A stretch of 64,000 nt of DNA from Novosphingobium resinovorum. Lineage in GTDB: Bacteria > Pseudomonadota > Alphaproteobacteria > Sphingomonadales > Sphingomonadaceae. The position numbers and the translations under genes are program-made. Shown piece after piece: positions 9,841 through 18,775 of this stretch (the first letter of the stretch is position 1; every line of letters begins with the position of its first letter). The notes under the pieces are model-generated. The model was not told the DNA's origin and ran no database searches. It saw only the letters and a list, made by a program, of their open reading frames with translations. The DNA is taken from NCBI RefSeq assembly GCF_001742225.1, contig NZ_CP017075.1, forward strand, positions 2,108,001-2,172,000. The letters run 5' to 3'.

Positions 9841-10941
9841 TCACTGAACCGCGCTGAAGTCCAGGTCCTTGGCGGTGAACACGCGGATCGGCTCGCCCTG
9901 GCGCACGCGGATGGTCGGGCCGATGCTCGACCCGCTCTGCACCGCCGCCGAGGCCGCCGAAGTGCCGCCGCCGATGACGACGTTGGAACCGCTCGACGCC
10001 AGCGTCGTCAGCCCGCCGACTACCGAGAGCAGCATGGCCGAGCCGAAGCGTTCGAAGAAGTGCGTGTTGACCTTGCCCGGCAGGCCGGTCTCGCCGCCGA
10101 ACGCGATCGCGGGCGAGCCGAGGTTCACCGAGACGCCGTCCGGACGGATCAGGCGGCTCCAGATCACGTAGGCGCGCTTCTGGCCCGCCGTCAGCCCGCT
10201 TTTGTACTGGCCGATCAGGCGCGAGGAGCGCGGGACGAGCACGCGCTTGCCGTCGAAGCTGCGCACGTCGGTCGAGACGATGGCGCGCACATAGCCGGGG
10301 ACGTCGGTGTCGATCGCGGTTTCCAGCACGGCGGGGATCAGCGTGCCCTGCGTGACCGTGGTGGCCGGATCGAACGAGCGTGCGGCCGAAGCGGTCGAGC
10401 CGGGGCCGCCGATGCGCGCAGCGAAGTCGTCGTTGGCGGTCCCGCCGCCTGCCTTGGCGACTTCTCCGGCAACACCCGCGACGGGCACGGCGGCGCCGGT
10501 GCCCGCGTCGAACACGACGGTCGGGCTGGCGAAGCGGTTGGCCTGAGGTGCGATCTCGGTCCCCGGCGCGGCGGCCAGCACCGGTGCGGGCGCAGGGGCC
10601 GGGAGCGGCGCGGGCATCGGGGCCGGAACGGCAGGCGCCACGGCCGCGGGGACGGCGACGGGCGCTGCGGGCTGCGGCGCGGGTGCGGCGGGCTTGAGGT
10701 CGGCAGTGCCGTTGCGGGCCGAATCCATCGACCACAGCGTCAGGCCGCCGAGCGCCGCCACGATCAGCACACCGGCGGCAAGGCCGAGGCCGTCGGCCTT
10801 CTTGCGCTGGGTGACTTGCGGCAGGACGTTGCGCGTCGCCAGATCGATGACCTGCGCACCTTCGCCCTCACGCGGGTCGGTAGCCGCATCGCCGGAAAAG
10901 CGCTCAGGAAAGGCCGAGTTGGACGAGGAATTCGGCGCCAT
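9841..10941 (-). CDS. virB10: Type IV secretion protein VirB10
   Basis: A 366-residue protein that spans both membranes in the core complex. It has a short cytoplasmic N-terminus, one transmembrane helix at about 52-70 (GLGLAAGVLIVAALGGLTLW), a Pro/Ala-rich periplasmic linker (about 80-130), then the conserved VirB10/TrbI beta-barrel domain with the stretches GTLIPAVLETAIDTDVPGYV and VLVPRSSRLIGQYKSGL. The C-terminal segment (GEPIRVFTAKDLDF) is intact. It follows virB9 by three bases. Confidence 0.95.
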   Translation of the reverse strand: MAPNSSSNSAFPERFSGDAATDPREGEGAQVIDLATRNVLPQVTQRKKADGLGLAAGVLIVAALGGLTLWSMDSARNGTADLKPAAPAPQPAAPVAVPAAVAPAVPAPMPAPLPAPAPAPVLAAAPGTEIAPQANRFASPTVVFDAGTGAAVPVAGVAGEVAKAGGGTANDDFAARIGGPGSTASAARSFDPATTVTQGTLIPAVLETAIDTDVPGYVRAIVSTDVRSFDGKRVLVPRSSRLIGQYKSGLTAGQKRAYVIWSRLIRPDGVSVNLGSPAIAFGGETGLPGKVNTHFFERFGSAMLLSVVGGLTTLASSGSNVVIGGGTSAASAAVQSGSSIGPTIRVRQGEPIRVFTAKDLDFSAVQ

Positions 10942-10944
10942 GGA

Positions 10945-11832
10945 TCAGTTTCCCTGTGACGTGGGTGCAGTGGCGGGTGCAGTGGGAGCGACAGTCGGCG
11001 CAGCTTGCGGTGCAGGTGAATTCGCCGCGACAGTCGGCACCGCTGCTGGTGCAACCGGCGCAGGCTGGCTCAGGGGCTTGGCCGGACGCGAGGCGAGCGG
11101 CAGCGTGTTCACCAGTTCCGCCTTGGTCTTGCCCGAACGCAGGATCAGCGTGTTCGGCACTTCGTCGATCACGATCGTCGCGCCCCGCACCGCATAGTTC
11201 ACCGGGCCTTCGTCACCCTTCTCGTTGGTTACGAGGATCGCGGGAACCGAAGTCTGTTCGGGCCACAGCAGGTAGGTCGACTGGCCGTCGTCATAGATGC
11301 GCGAGGGCAGCAGCTTTTCCGACCCGACGCGCTTCCACGCGAAGTTCAGCGCAGCCGGATCGGCGGGCACGGCGGAAGGATCGCCCAGCGCCAGCCCGGC
11401 CTCGGATGCATCCAGCCCTGCGGCGGCAGGCGCGGCCTGCGGCTTGGGCTCATCCTTGTAAGTGAAGCGCAGCATGTAGAGCGGCTTCGCCTTGGTCGAG
11501 GCGACGAGGTCGAAGAAATAGGTGTGGCGGTTGGTCACCACCGTCATGTTGGTGCGCGCGGTGGCTTCGAGCGGCTTCACGAAGAGCAGGTCGGCGCGCT
11601 TGTTCGGCGTGATCTGCCAAGCCTGCGAATCGCCGACCGCGACGTTCTCGATCGCCTCGCCCTCGCCGAAGGCGATGGTCGCCTGCACGCCGGCCTTGCC
11701 GTCGATGCGCACGACTTCGCTCTCGCTGTAGGCGTGGGCGAGCAGGCGGTCGTCCGCCCGGGCGGGAGCCGCCAGCGCGAGCGCCATCAGGCTGCCCGCA
11801 AGGACGGTCTTGCGCAGCGTTGCGCGGGTCAT
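10945..11832 (-). CDS. virB9: Type IV secretion protein VirB9
   Basis: A 295-residue periplasmic core-complex protein. It has a signal peptide (cleavage probably after APARA, near residue 26), a VirB9/TrbG N-terminal domain (VVRIDGKAGVQATIAFGEGE) and a C-terminal domain (YDDGQSTYLLWPEQTSVPAIL). An unusual 40-residue Pro/Ala-rich tail ends the protein. Its ATG overlaps the stop of virB6 by four bases, and a good AAGGAGA lies seven bases upstream. In standard virB operons virB8 sits between B6 and B9; here the overlap leaves no room. No VirB7-like lipoprotein gene is seen next to it. Confidence 0.92.
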   Translation of the reverse strand: MTRATLRKTVLAGSLMALALAAPARADDRLLAHAYSESEVVRIDGKAGVQATIAFGEGEAIENVAVGDSQAWQITPNKRADLLFVKPLEATARTNMTVVTNRHTYFFDLVASTKAKPLYMLRFTYKDEPKPQAAPAAAGLDASEAGLALGDPSAVPADPAALNFAWKRVGSEKLLPSRIYDDGQSTYLLWPEQTSVPAILVTNEKGDEGPVNYAVRGATIVIDEVPNTLILRSGKTKAELVNTLPLASRPAKPLSQPAPVAPAAVPTVAANSPAPQAAPTVAPTAPATAPTSQGN

Positions 11833-13079
11833 CGTGTCTTCTCCTTCGGCAACTTGCCGGTGTCGTTCGAGGCACTGCGGAACCGGCTGCCGATCCCCTT
11901 GGCGCGCGTGGCCGAATCGCCCTGACGCAGAGGTTCGATTCCCCCGCCCACGACTTGGGTTACCACGGTTCGCCGGTCGCTTGAACGTGCTGCACTCTCG
12001 CCACCCGTCACCGAAGCACCCGCCGCCGCCGCGGCAGCGGCAGATACGGTCGAGGTGCGGCTCTGGTAGGCGGATACAGAGGATGCGGGCGCGGCGGCCG
12101 GGGCCGGAGCAGCGGCGTGGCCCTGCGGCGCGTCGCGATCACGCTCGGAAGCGCCGAGGCCGAAGACCTGCCAGCCGGTCACCATCGTCGCGGCGACCTT
12201 CACCACCATGACCATCAGCGCGACGTGGACCGAGGCGACGAGGAAGAACGCCATCGCACCGCGCCCGTCGATCTCGCCCGCATTGGCGCTTTCGACCAGG
12301 CCCGAGATGATCGGCACCAGCAGTTCCAGCGTGATACCGCCGCCGAGCACCACGAAGAGCGGCGTGATCGCGGTCAGCACGACGCCGCGCAGCCAGCCCG
12401 CGGTGAGGCCGCGCGTGCCGCCGAACAGCGCCATGACCACGAAGATCGGCCCGAGCGCGAGCAGCACCGCCAGCGCGATGCGCGCCGTGAGCAGCACGCC
12501 CACGGTGCCGAGCAGCAGCAACAGCGCGCCCATCCACATGACGCTTTCGGGCGTGAACAGCCCGCCCGCGCCCTTGGCGGCGATGGCCGCGCCTGCGGCT
12601 CCGCCAGCAGCTTCGCCGCCCTCCTTGGCCGCCTGCGCGCCTTGCGAGGTCGCTTCGGAAATCTGGTTGATCGCGGAGAAGACGATGTCGATGCGGTCGC
12701 CGAACAGCTGCGTCGCCGAGCCCTTGGCGCCCATCAGCATGCCGGCGATCCAGTCCGGCCCGCCGATCGCGAGGTTCCAGACGACGCCCTGATAGGCAAC
12801 CCAGCTCGTCGCGAAGGTCAGCACCACGCCGAGCCGCAGCATGCGCGGGCTCAGCGCCGAGATGCCGAGGCTGGAACGCCCGGTCAGCAGCGAGAACGCG
12901 AAGAACGCGATGTAGAGCGTCAGGACGATCGTAAGCACCGGGGCCATCGCGCCCCCTGCCCCGAACAGCCGCCCGAAGGCGCCCGCCGCCATCTCGTTCG
13001 CCACGCAATCGACCGCGCGCAGCGCAGGGGCGACCCCGGCGGATGCGTATTCGGTGAGCTGTTCGCAGGCGTTCGCCAT
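11829..13079 (-). CDS. virB6: Type IV secretion protein VirB6 (TrbL/VirB6 family)
   Basis: A 416-residue polytopic inner-membrane protein. Several hydrophobic helices are visible (for example VLTIVLTLYIAFFAFSLL, LRLGVVLTFATSWVAYQGVV, MWMGALLLLLGTVGVLLTAR, FFLVASVHVALMVMVV). A low-complexity Ala/Pro/Ser-rich cytoplasmic-looking tail follows from about residue 310. The start was set at the ATG at 13079 (MANACEQLTEYA), five bases after the virB4 stop. virB5 is expected between B4 and B6 in the standard order but is absent. Confidence 0.9.
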   Translation of the reverse strand: MANACEQLTEYASAGVAPALRAVDCVANEMAAGAFGRLFGAGGAMAPVLTIVLTLYIAFFAFSLLTGRSSLGISALSPRMLRLGVVLTFATSWVAYQGVVWNLAIGGPDWIAGMLMGAKGSATQLFGDRIDIVFSAINQISEATSQGAQAAKEGGEAAGGAAGAAIAAKGAGGLFTPESVMWMGALLLLLGTVGVLLTARIALAVLLALGPIFVVMALFGGTRGLTAGWLRGVVLTAITPLFVVLGGGITLELLVPIISGLVESANAGEIDGRGAMAFFLVASVHVALMVMVVKVAATMVTGWQVFGLGASERDRDAPQGHAAAPAPAAAPASSVSAYQSRTSTVSAAAAAAAGASVTGGESAARSSDRRTVVTQVVGGGIEPLRQGDSATRAKGIGSRFRSASNDTGKLPKEKTR

Positions 13080-13084
13080 GAGGC

Positions 13085-15502
13085 TTACTCCGCCGCCGCC
13101 GTCCAGGGCGCGTCTTCGTCCAGTTCCCCCGGCCACTGCATGCCGGTGAGCACCGGATACCAGCTTTCCGGCGCATCGCCGTAGCGTTCGCGCAGGGTGT
13201 CGAGCTTGCGCACGGTGCTCTCGCGGCCCGACAGGACGGTGAGCACCTCGGGCATGCCCGAAAGGTCGAGGCGCACCACCACCGAAGAATCCGACTGGCG
13301 GATCAGGAAACAGCGCGAATGCGCGGGCAGCGTGCGGATGACGTCGAGTTCGTGCTGTGACAGGCCGAAGCCCTCGCAGTAATCCTCGGCCCGCGCACGC
13401 GAATTGGGCATGAACACCATCGTCGCGGTCTGCTCGACAAGGGCGGTGGCGATCTTCGAATCCAGCGCGTCGCGCGCCGACTGGGTCGCGAAGCCGACCA
13501 GCGCGTTGCGCTTGCGCAGCGTCTTGAGCCAGTCGCGGATGCGCGCGGCGAAGACCTCGTCGTCGAGCGCCTTCCAGCCCTCGTCGATCAGGATCATCGT
13601 CGGCTCGCCGTCGAGGCGCTCGTCGATGCGATGGAACAGGTACATCATGACCGGCGTGCGCAGGCGCGGGCTTTCCAGCAGCGCGGTCATGTCGAAGCCG
13701 AGCACGCGCTGGCTCAGGTCGAGGCGGTCGTGCTGGTTGTCGAACAGCCAGCCATGCTCGCCGCCCTGCAGCCAGGCGTCGAGGCGCGAGGCGAGGTCGC
13801 CCGGCTCCGGACGGCGCGCGCCCGCCAGCAATTCGCGGAAGTGCGAGAGGCGGCGCAGCGACGGATCGTTGTGATAGGCCGCGTCGACCGCACTGGCGAT
13901 CGTCGAGAGTTCTTCCGGTCCCTTGGCTGCGAGCAGAACGCCGAGCCAGTCGCGCAGGAAGGCGCGGTTGTGGGCGGTGTCAGGCAGCGCGAGCGGGTTG
14001 AAGCCGGTCGGATGACCCGCCGCGACGCGGCTGTAGGTGCCGCCGATGCCGCGCAGGAACACCTCGGCGCCGCGATCCTTGTCGAACAGGATGGTGCGAG
14101 GGCCGAACTTCTGCGCCTGCGCGGCGAGGAAGTTCATGACGACCGTTTTACCCGAACCCGACGGACCGATGACGGTGAAGTTACCGAGGTCGCCCTGATG
14201 GAAGTTGAAGAAGAACGGCGTAGCGCTGGTGGTGGACAGCAGCGTGACCGCGTCGCCCCAGTGATTGCCGCTCGCCTGTCCCATCGCGAAACCGTGCAGG
14301 CTGCCGAAGCAGGCCATGTTGGCGCTGGAGATCAGCGCGCGGCGCACGATGAAGCTCTCGTTGCCGGGAAGCTGACCCCAGAACGCGGGTTCGAGGTTCA
14401 CTTCCTCGCGCACCGCGACGGCGCCCGCGTCGGCCAGCGAGGCGGCACACATCGCGGTAACCTCGTCCAGCGCATCGAGCGAATCGGCGCGGACCAGAAC
14501 CGAGAGGTGATGATCGCCGAAACCGACCGAGCCGGTGCCCAGCGCATCGCGCGCGGCGGACATTTCGCGGCGCTCGGCCACGGCTTCCTCGTCGGCGCTG
14601 CGCAGGCGGCGGATCGAGAGGTCGATGCGTTCGCGCGCGATCTGCCGGTCGGCAGGAGCGTATGTTTCGGTCAGCACCAGTTCGCAAGGCAGGCGCAGCA
14701 GTGCGTCGGTGAGGCCCGGCGCAGTCGAATCGGGGTAGTCCTTGAGGCTCACGATCGAGCCGAAGGTGCCGCCGGTCGCGCCACGCAGTTCCAGCGCGTC
14801 CATGCCGAAGCTCACGCGGCGGTAAGGCAGCATGTGGCCGATGTCGGTCTCGTCCGAGGGACGACGCACCGGGCGCATCTCGCCGTTGTAGAGCGCGGAA
14901 AGCAGTTCGAGCACTTCCGAGCAGCGGCCCGCAGGCGCGTCGTAGTCGCCCAGCAGGCGCGCTCCATAGGCGCCAAGCGAGGCGACCATCGCCGATGCAG
15001 CGGCCTTGAGCGCTCGAACGTCGCCAGGATCGACCTCGGCGTTTTCCGAACCCTTGTTCCTCATGAAGCGGCTGAGCTTGTCCGCCCAGCCCGCCTTGCC
15101 GCGCGCCGGACGGCGCACCAGGGTAATGAACTGGTCGTTGACGAACAGCGCGCCCGAACCCGTGCGCGCCCGCCAGCGCGCGTCGATATGCGCGGCGAGC
15201 GGATCGTCGAACTGCGCCGCCATCTCGATCTCGACGCGGCGGCGGATGACGTGGTGATAGAGCACGAAGCGCGCATCGAGCGATGAGCGCAGCAGCACCT
15301 CGCGCGTGGCGACATGGGCGTTGAGTTCGTCGCTGTCGGCAGTCTCGAACGCGAGGCCGGGCACCATGAGCGAGAGCATGACCGAGCCGTCGCGCAGGCG
15401 CACGACGTTATCGTCCACGAGCCCGGCGTAAGGCAGGCGGTCGCCGGCGAGCACTTCCTTGGCTCCCCAGCCCTTCAACGGCGATTTGAAGCTCTTGGCC
15501 AT
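13085..15502 (-). CDS. virB4: Type IV secretion ATPase VirB4
   Basis: An 805-residue CagE/TrbE/VirB4 ATPase that energises pilus and substrate handling. Walker A is GPSGSGKTVVMNF near residues 447-459. Walker B is TMILIDEGWKAL near 632-643, with FATQSARDAL and a C-terminal arginine region following. Length and domain order are normal. It lies 31 bases downstream of virB3 in the operon. Confidence 0.96.
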   Translation of the reverse strand: MAKSFKSPLKGWGAKEVLAGDRLPYAGLVDDNVVRLRDGSVMLSLMVPGLAFETADSDELNAHVATREVLLRSSLDARFVLYHHVIRRRVEIEMAAQFDDPLAAHIDARWRARTGSGALFVNDQFITLVRRPARGKAGWADKLSRFMRNKGSENAEVDPGDVRALKAAASAMVASLGAYGARLLGDYDAPAGRCSEVLELLSALYNGEMRPVRRPSDETDIGHMLPYRRVSFGMDALELRGATGGTFGSIVSLKDYPDSTAPGLTDALLRLPCELVLTETYAPADRQIARERIDLSIRRLRSADEEAVAERREMSAARDALGTGSVGFGDHHLSVLVRADSLDALDEVTAMCAASLADAGAVAVREEVNLEPAFWGQLPGNESFIVRRALISSANMACFGSLHGFAMGQASGNHWGDAVTLLSTTSATPFFFNFHQGDLGNFTVIGPSGSGKTVVMNFLAAQAQKFGPRTILFDKDRGAEVFLRGIGGTYSRVAAGHPTGFNPLALPDTAHNRAFLRDWLGVLLAAKGPEELSTIASAVDAAYHNDPSLRRLSHFRELLAGARRPEPGDLASRLDAWLQGGEHGWLFDNQHDRLDLSQRVLGFDMTALLESPRLRTPVMMYLFHRIDERLDGEPTMILIDEGWKALDDEVFAARIRDWLKTLRKRNALVGFATQSARDALDSKIATALVEQTATMVFMPNSRARAEDYCEGFGLSQHELDVIRTLPAHSRCFLIRQSDSSVVVRLDLSGMPEVLTVLSGRESTVRKLDTLRERYGDAPESWYPVLTGMQWPGELDEDAPWTAAAE

Positions 15503-15533
15503 AAAAACTGTCGTCCCCCGCGCGCGCAGTCGC

Positions 15534-15815
15534 TTACGGCGCGTAGCTGTTGCAGCCCCAGCGCTGCCAATTGGCGACGCGCGGGCACTTGCTGACCTTG
15601 GCGATCCACAGATCGAACACCCGCGGCTCGCGCAGGCACGCGAGATAGCCGATGCCGTGGATCACCAGCATGACCGGCAGCGTCCAGAAGCTCTTGGTGA
15701 TGAGGAATATCTCGGTCACCACGGCGAAATTGATAATGAAAAAGCTGTAAGTCACGCCCGCGAACATCTGCGGGCGAGTCAGCGCGCGGTGAACCGGATA
15801 GCGGGCCAAAGTCAT
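15534..15815 (-). CDS. virB3: Type IV secretion protein VirB3
   Basis: A 93-residue inner-membrane protein of the VirB3/TrbD family. The N-terminus reads YPVHRALTRPQMFAGV, the typical VirB3 opening, followed by two hydrophobic helices at about 22-38 and 42-60. A short C-terminal cytoplasmic part contains REPRVFDLWIAK. It sits between virB2 and virB4, as in canonical operons. Confidence 0.9.
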   Translation of the reverse strand: MTLARYPVHRALTRPQMFAGVTYSFFIINFAVVTEIFLITKSFWTLPVMLVIHGIGYLACLREPRVFDLWIAKVSKCPRVANWQRWGCNSYAP

Positions 15816-15833
15816 AGGATCGGGCTCATGGGC

Positions 15834-16178
15834 TCAGCCCACTGCCGCCGACTGGATGCCGGTCACGATCGCACCCGCGCCGAACAGGATGAACACGCCG
15901 ATGATCACGGTCGCGCCGAAGCGCCAGTTCATCCGGCCGGTCAGCATCATGAAACCGACGGCCGCCACCGCCATGACGGCAACCGCGGTCGCCACGTTGC
16001 CGAGCAGCGTGCCCTGCAGCCAGCCGAGTGCCGCGACGATGGGGCCGGAACCGGCAGGATCGGCCGCAACGGCCTGAGCATGGGCCAGCGAAGGCGAAAG
16101 CTGGGCCGCGACCACGGCTGAAACTGCGTAGAAGCAGCGCGCGAAACGGCTGCGAAGATGTGCGTATCGAATCACCAT
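15834..16178 (-). CDS. virB2: Type IV secretion major pilin VirB2
   Basis: A 114-residue prepilin. It has a long signal peptide ending near residue 34 (SPSLAHAQA), then two hydrophobic helices (about 60-80 and 88-106) separated by a short basic loop (TGRMNWRF), which is the VirB2/TrbC pilin layout. It is first in the operon. GGAGGG lies directly before the ATG at 16178, so the GTG one codon downstream may be the true start. Confidence 0.88.
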   Translation of the reverse strand: MVIRYAHLRSRFARCFYAVSAVVAAQLSPSLAHAQAVAADPAGSGPIVAALGWLQGTLLGNVATAVAVMAVAAVGFMMLTGRMNWRFGATVIIGVFILFGAGAIVTGIQSAAVG

Positions 16179-16262
16179 ACCCTCCGTATGAGCGCGCAGT
16201 GCGCTAGCAGGATGACAGGTGTGTGACGACAGTGCTGCGAACGGATCGTAAATCTCGTCGCA

Positions 16263-16280
16263 GATGATGAACGGATGACG
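16263..16280 (-). promoter_or_regulatory. Candidate Pho-box-like site upstream of the T4SS operon
   Basis: Read on the minus strand this is CGTCATC, four bases, then CATCATC, two heptamers at the 11-bp spacing of PhoB sites. It lies about 85 bases upstream of virB2. One further TGTCATC (minus strand) occurs at 16211-16217, out of register. The match is partial, so this is suggestive only. The rest of the 278-base gap 16179-16456 holds the promoter region and a terminator. Confidence 0.3.
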
Positions 16281-16405
16281 GTTTTATTTCAGAGGCATCC
16301 ACGCGGCGCTTGGCTTTGTTTATATGCGCGCCGTCGTGGCTGCCGCGACCTCGAAGGGGAGCGGATCAAGCACTCGGGAAAAATTGGACAGGGCAAGCCT
16401 CGCAG

Positions 16406-16434
16406 AAAAGGGGCGCCCCTCTCGGAACGCCCCT
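16406..16434 (-). terminator. Rho-independent terminator of the TPR gene
   Basis: On the minus strand AGGGGCG pairs with CGCCCCT across a 12-base loop and is followed by TTTT. It lies 23 bases beyond the stop of the TPR gene and separates it from the T4SS promoter. Confidence 0.7.
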
Positions 16435-16456
16435 CATCCCCATCGAAAAGAAGACC

Positions 16457-16834
16457 TCAGCGCGAAGCCATCCGGTTCGCCGCCAGCATGCCGCTGAGCG
16501 CGCGCCGCGCCGCGAAACGGGAATCGACCCAGCTGCCGTCAGCCAGTTCGAGATCGTAGCGCACCGGCGTGGATACGGCGGCGCGATAGGCGGAAAGGGC
16601 CTTGGCACTCGCACCGGCGCGGGCATAGGCGGCGCCCAGGTTGATCAGCGTGGCCGGATCATCGGATTTGGCCGCGCCGCCCGCTTCGAGCTTGCTGATG
16701 GCCTCCTGCGTGCGCCCCGAAGCAAGCTCGGTGTAGGCGACATCGTGCGCCTGCGGCGGCGCGGGCGTTTCCACGGCGAGTGAAAACGCGGACTGGCCCA
16801 GGAGGACGGCGGTGGCGAGGGCGGTAAGGGACAT
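16457..16834 (-). CDS. Small exported TPR-repeat protein
   Basis: A 125-residue protein with an N-terminal hydrophobic signal (about residues 1-20, SLTALATAVLLGQSAFSLA) and a single recognisable tetratricopeptide unit at roughly 55-90 (DPATLINLGAAYARAGASAKALSAYRAAV). It is probably periplasmic. It is transcribed divergently from the lipoprotein/TonB-receptor genes and shares an upstream region with Pho-box-like heptamers, so it may be made under phosphate limitation and assist that uptake system. No enzymatic motif is visible. The exact role is unknown. Confidence 0.75.
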   Translation of the reverse strand: MSLTALATAVLLGQSAFSLAVETPAPPQAHDVAYTELASGRTQEAISKLEAGGAAKSDDPATLINLGAAYARAGASAKALSAYRAAVSTPVRYDLELADGSWVDSRFAARRALSGMLAANRMASR

Positions 16835-16913
16835 GGCGATTTCTCCCGTGAACTATGTCGGTATGCGTCCATCGTCCGCCCAAATCCGCTGCCCATCAAG
16901 AAAATGACGTTAG

Positions 16914-17041
16914 TGTCATAAAAATGCAATCAACCTGTGATCGCCTTACCCTGAGTCGACTCAATCGCAGCTAACTGCGGCTAATACGCAACGTCGTATT
17001 ACCGTCGTATAAGTGCATATTACTGTCATCGTAATGCCAAC
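16914..17041. promoter_or_regulatory. Pho-box-like arrays in the divergent TPR / lipoprotein promoter region
   Basis: Two groups of heptamers keep an 11-bp register. The first is TGTCATA (16914-16920), TGCAATC (16925-16931) and TGTGATC (16936-16942). The second is CGTCGTA (16992-16998), CGTCGTA (17003-17009) and TGCATAT (17014-17020), followed one base out of step by TGTCATC (17024-17030) and TGCCAAC (17035-17041). The layout matches tandem PhoB sites like those before pstS and the porin in this window. The whole intergenic stretch 16835-17139 is AT-rich compared with its surroundings. Confidence 0.6.
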
Positions 17042-17139
17042 AAAGCGTCACCCGTGAAGCCTAGACGCCTCGGTCAGCGAGGGGCGGAATCGTGATCGCC
17101 CCCGTTCGATCTGTTCGACCTGAACACGGGGGATTCATC

Positions 17140-18753
17140 GTGAAGAAAATTTCCGGTCTGCTGCTCATGGGCTGCAGCGCTCTCGCTCTCGCCGGCTGCG
17201 GCGCCGACGACATCGCCTCGCCCGGCAACGGCGGCGTGGTCGTCAATCCGAATCCGACCCCCACGCCGGCACCCACCCCGACGCCGGGCACCGGCACCGT
17301 GGTCGCTGCGGACAGCTGCCCGACCATCGCGGCTACCGGCGGCCTCACGAATGGCGGCGTGCTCCCCGGACCCGAGGGCACCTGGCGCATCTGCACCCTG
17401 CCCGCGCTGATCGACAAGAGCACCAGCCTGCCCAAGCTCGCCGGCGTGCTCTACCGCATCAACGGCCGCGTCGATGTCGGTTGCGACGGCGGTTTCAAGG
17501 CGCCGACCGCTGCGGCTCCCTTCACCACCACCACCGCGACCTGCGCCAGCCGCTCGCTCACGGCCGACACCAACGTCACCCTGACCATCGATCCGGGTGT
17601 CATCCTTTACGGCGAAAACACGTCCGAGGCCGCCTGGATCGCGGTCAACCGCGGCAACAAGATCAATGCCGAAGGCACCGCCGACAAGCCGATCATCTTC
17701 ACCGCGCGCGAGAACGTCGTCGGCACGGCCAGTGAATCCACGAACGGCAAGTGGGGCGGCATCGTGCTGCTCGGCCGCGGCGTCGTGACCGACTGCAACT
17801 ACGGCGCGACCAATGCCTCGCTCGCATCGCACACGTGCGAGCGCGACACCGAAGGTGCTGTTGCCAAGGCCGTCTTCGGCGGTATCGACAACACGTACAA
17901 CGCCGGCATCATGAAGTATGTCCAGATCCGCTATTCGGGCTACCTGCTGAGCGATGGCAAGGAACTTCAGGCCCTGACCACCGAAGGCATCGGCAGCGGC
18001 ACCACGCTGGACTACGTCCAGTCGGTGAACAGCTCGGACGACGGCATGGAGTTCTTCGGCGGCAAGGTGCAGTTCAAGCACTACATCGCCGTCAACGCCG
18101 ACGACGACAGCCTCGACATCGACACGGGCCTCGAAGGCTACTTCCAGTACGTGCTCCTGCTGCAGAAGAGCGGCCAGGGCGACGCGCTGATGGAAATCGA
18201 CACGGGCGGCAAGGAAGAGGAAACCCCCCGCCAGAAGACCATCGTCGCCAACTTCACCGCGATCCAGCCGGTGACCAGTTCGAACAACGAAGGCAGCGAC
18301 AAGGCTTCTACGCTGATCCGCGGCAACTCGGACATCACCTGGGTCAACGGCATCATCAATACGCCGAACAACGAGTGCCTCAGCCTTCAGGGCACCGGCA
18401 CGACCCCGGCCACGCTCAAGGCGTACAGCACGGTCATGACCTGTGGCACGCCCAAGTACATCGGCGGCGGTTCGTACAACGCGACCTCGGCGGCTGCCGT
18501 CTTCGGTTCGGGCAGCAACCTCAACAACGACGCCTTCACCTCGACGCTAACGAACACCTTCGTCAACGGTTCGGCGGAAAGCGGTGTCGCCGGGTACACC
18601 GGCCTCAAGGCGCTGTCCTCGTTCTTCGACCAGGTGACCTACATCGGCGCCGTCAAGGACGCCGCGGATGTCTGGTACAAGGGCTGGACCTGCGACACGG
18701 CTACCGCGCCGTTCGGCTCGGGCCAGGCCTGCACGGCGCTGCCCACCACCTGA
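17140..18753 (+). CDS. Surface lipoprotein with predicted beta-helix fold, partner of a TonB-dependent receptor
   Basis: A 537-residue lipoprotein. The signal peptide ends in a lipobox LAGC with Cys20. A Pro/Thr-rich linker (NPTPTPAPTPTPGTG) follows. The body is rich in Asn, Gly, Asp and short hydrophobic turns (for example GVILYGENTSEAAWIAV, KWGGIVLLGRGVV, SSDDGMEFFGGKVQFKHYIAVNADDDSLDIDTG), suggesting a right-handed parallel beta-helix. The start is the GTG at 17140, with GGGGGA seven bases upstream. It precedes a TonB-dependent receptor and is controlled from a Pho-box-like region. I infer an outer-membrane ligand-binding partner or hydrolase for a phosphorus-containing substrate. No catalytic motif was identified. 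Confidence 0.8.
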   Translation: MKKISGLLLMGCSALALAGCGADDIASPGNGGVVVNPNPTPTPAPTPTPGTGTVVAADSCPTIAATGGLTNGGVLPGPEGTWRICTLPALIDKSTSLPKLAGVLYRINGRVDVGCDGGFKAPTAAAPFTTTTATCASRSLTADTNVTLTIDPGVILYGENTSEAAWIAVNRGNKINAEGTADKPIIFTARENVVGTASESTNGKWGGIVLLGRGVVTDCNYGATNASLASHTCERDTEGAVAKAVFGGIDNTYNAGIMKYVQIRYSGYLLSDGKELQALTTEGIGSGTTLDYVQSVNSSDDGMEFFGGKVQFKHYIAVNADDDSLDIDTGLEGYFQYVLLLQKSGQGDALMEIDTGGKEEETPRQKTIVANFTAIQPVTSSNNEGSDKASTLIRGNSDITWVNGIINTPNNECLSLQGTGTTPATLKAYSTVMTCGTPKYIGGGSYNATSAAAVFGSGSNLNNDAFTSTLTNTFVNGSAESGVAGYTGLKALSSFFDQVTYIGAVKDAADVWYKGWTCDTATAPFGSGQACTALPTT

Positions 18754-18775
18754 TCCGACCGCCCGCTGCATAACG

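Noticed and set aside
8785..16178. The T4SS as part of an integrative conjugative element
   Set aside because: No relaxase, coupling protein, integrase, tRNA junction or compositional break is visible; flanking genes are core metabolism.
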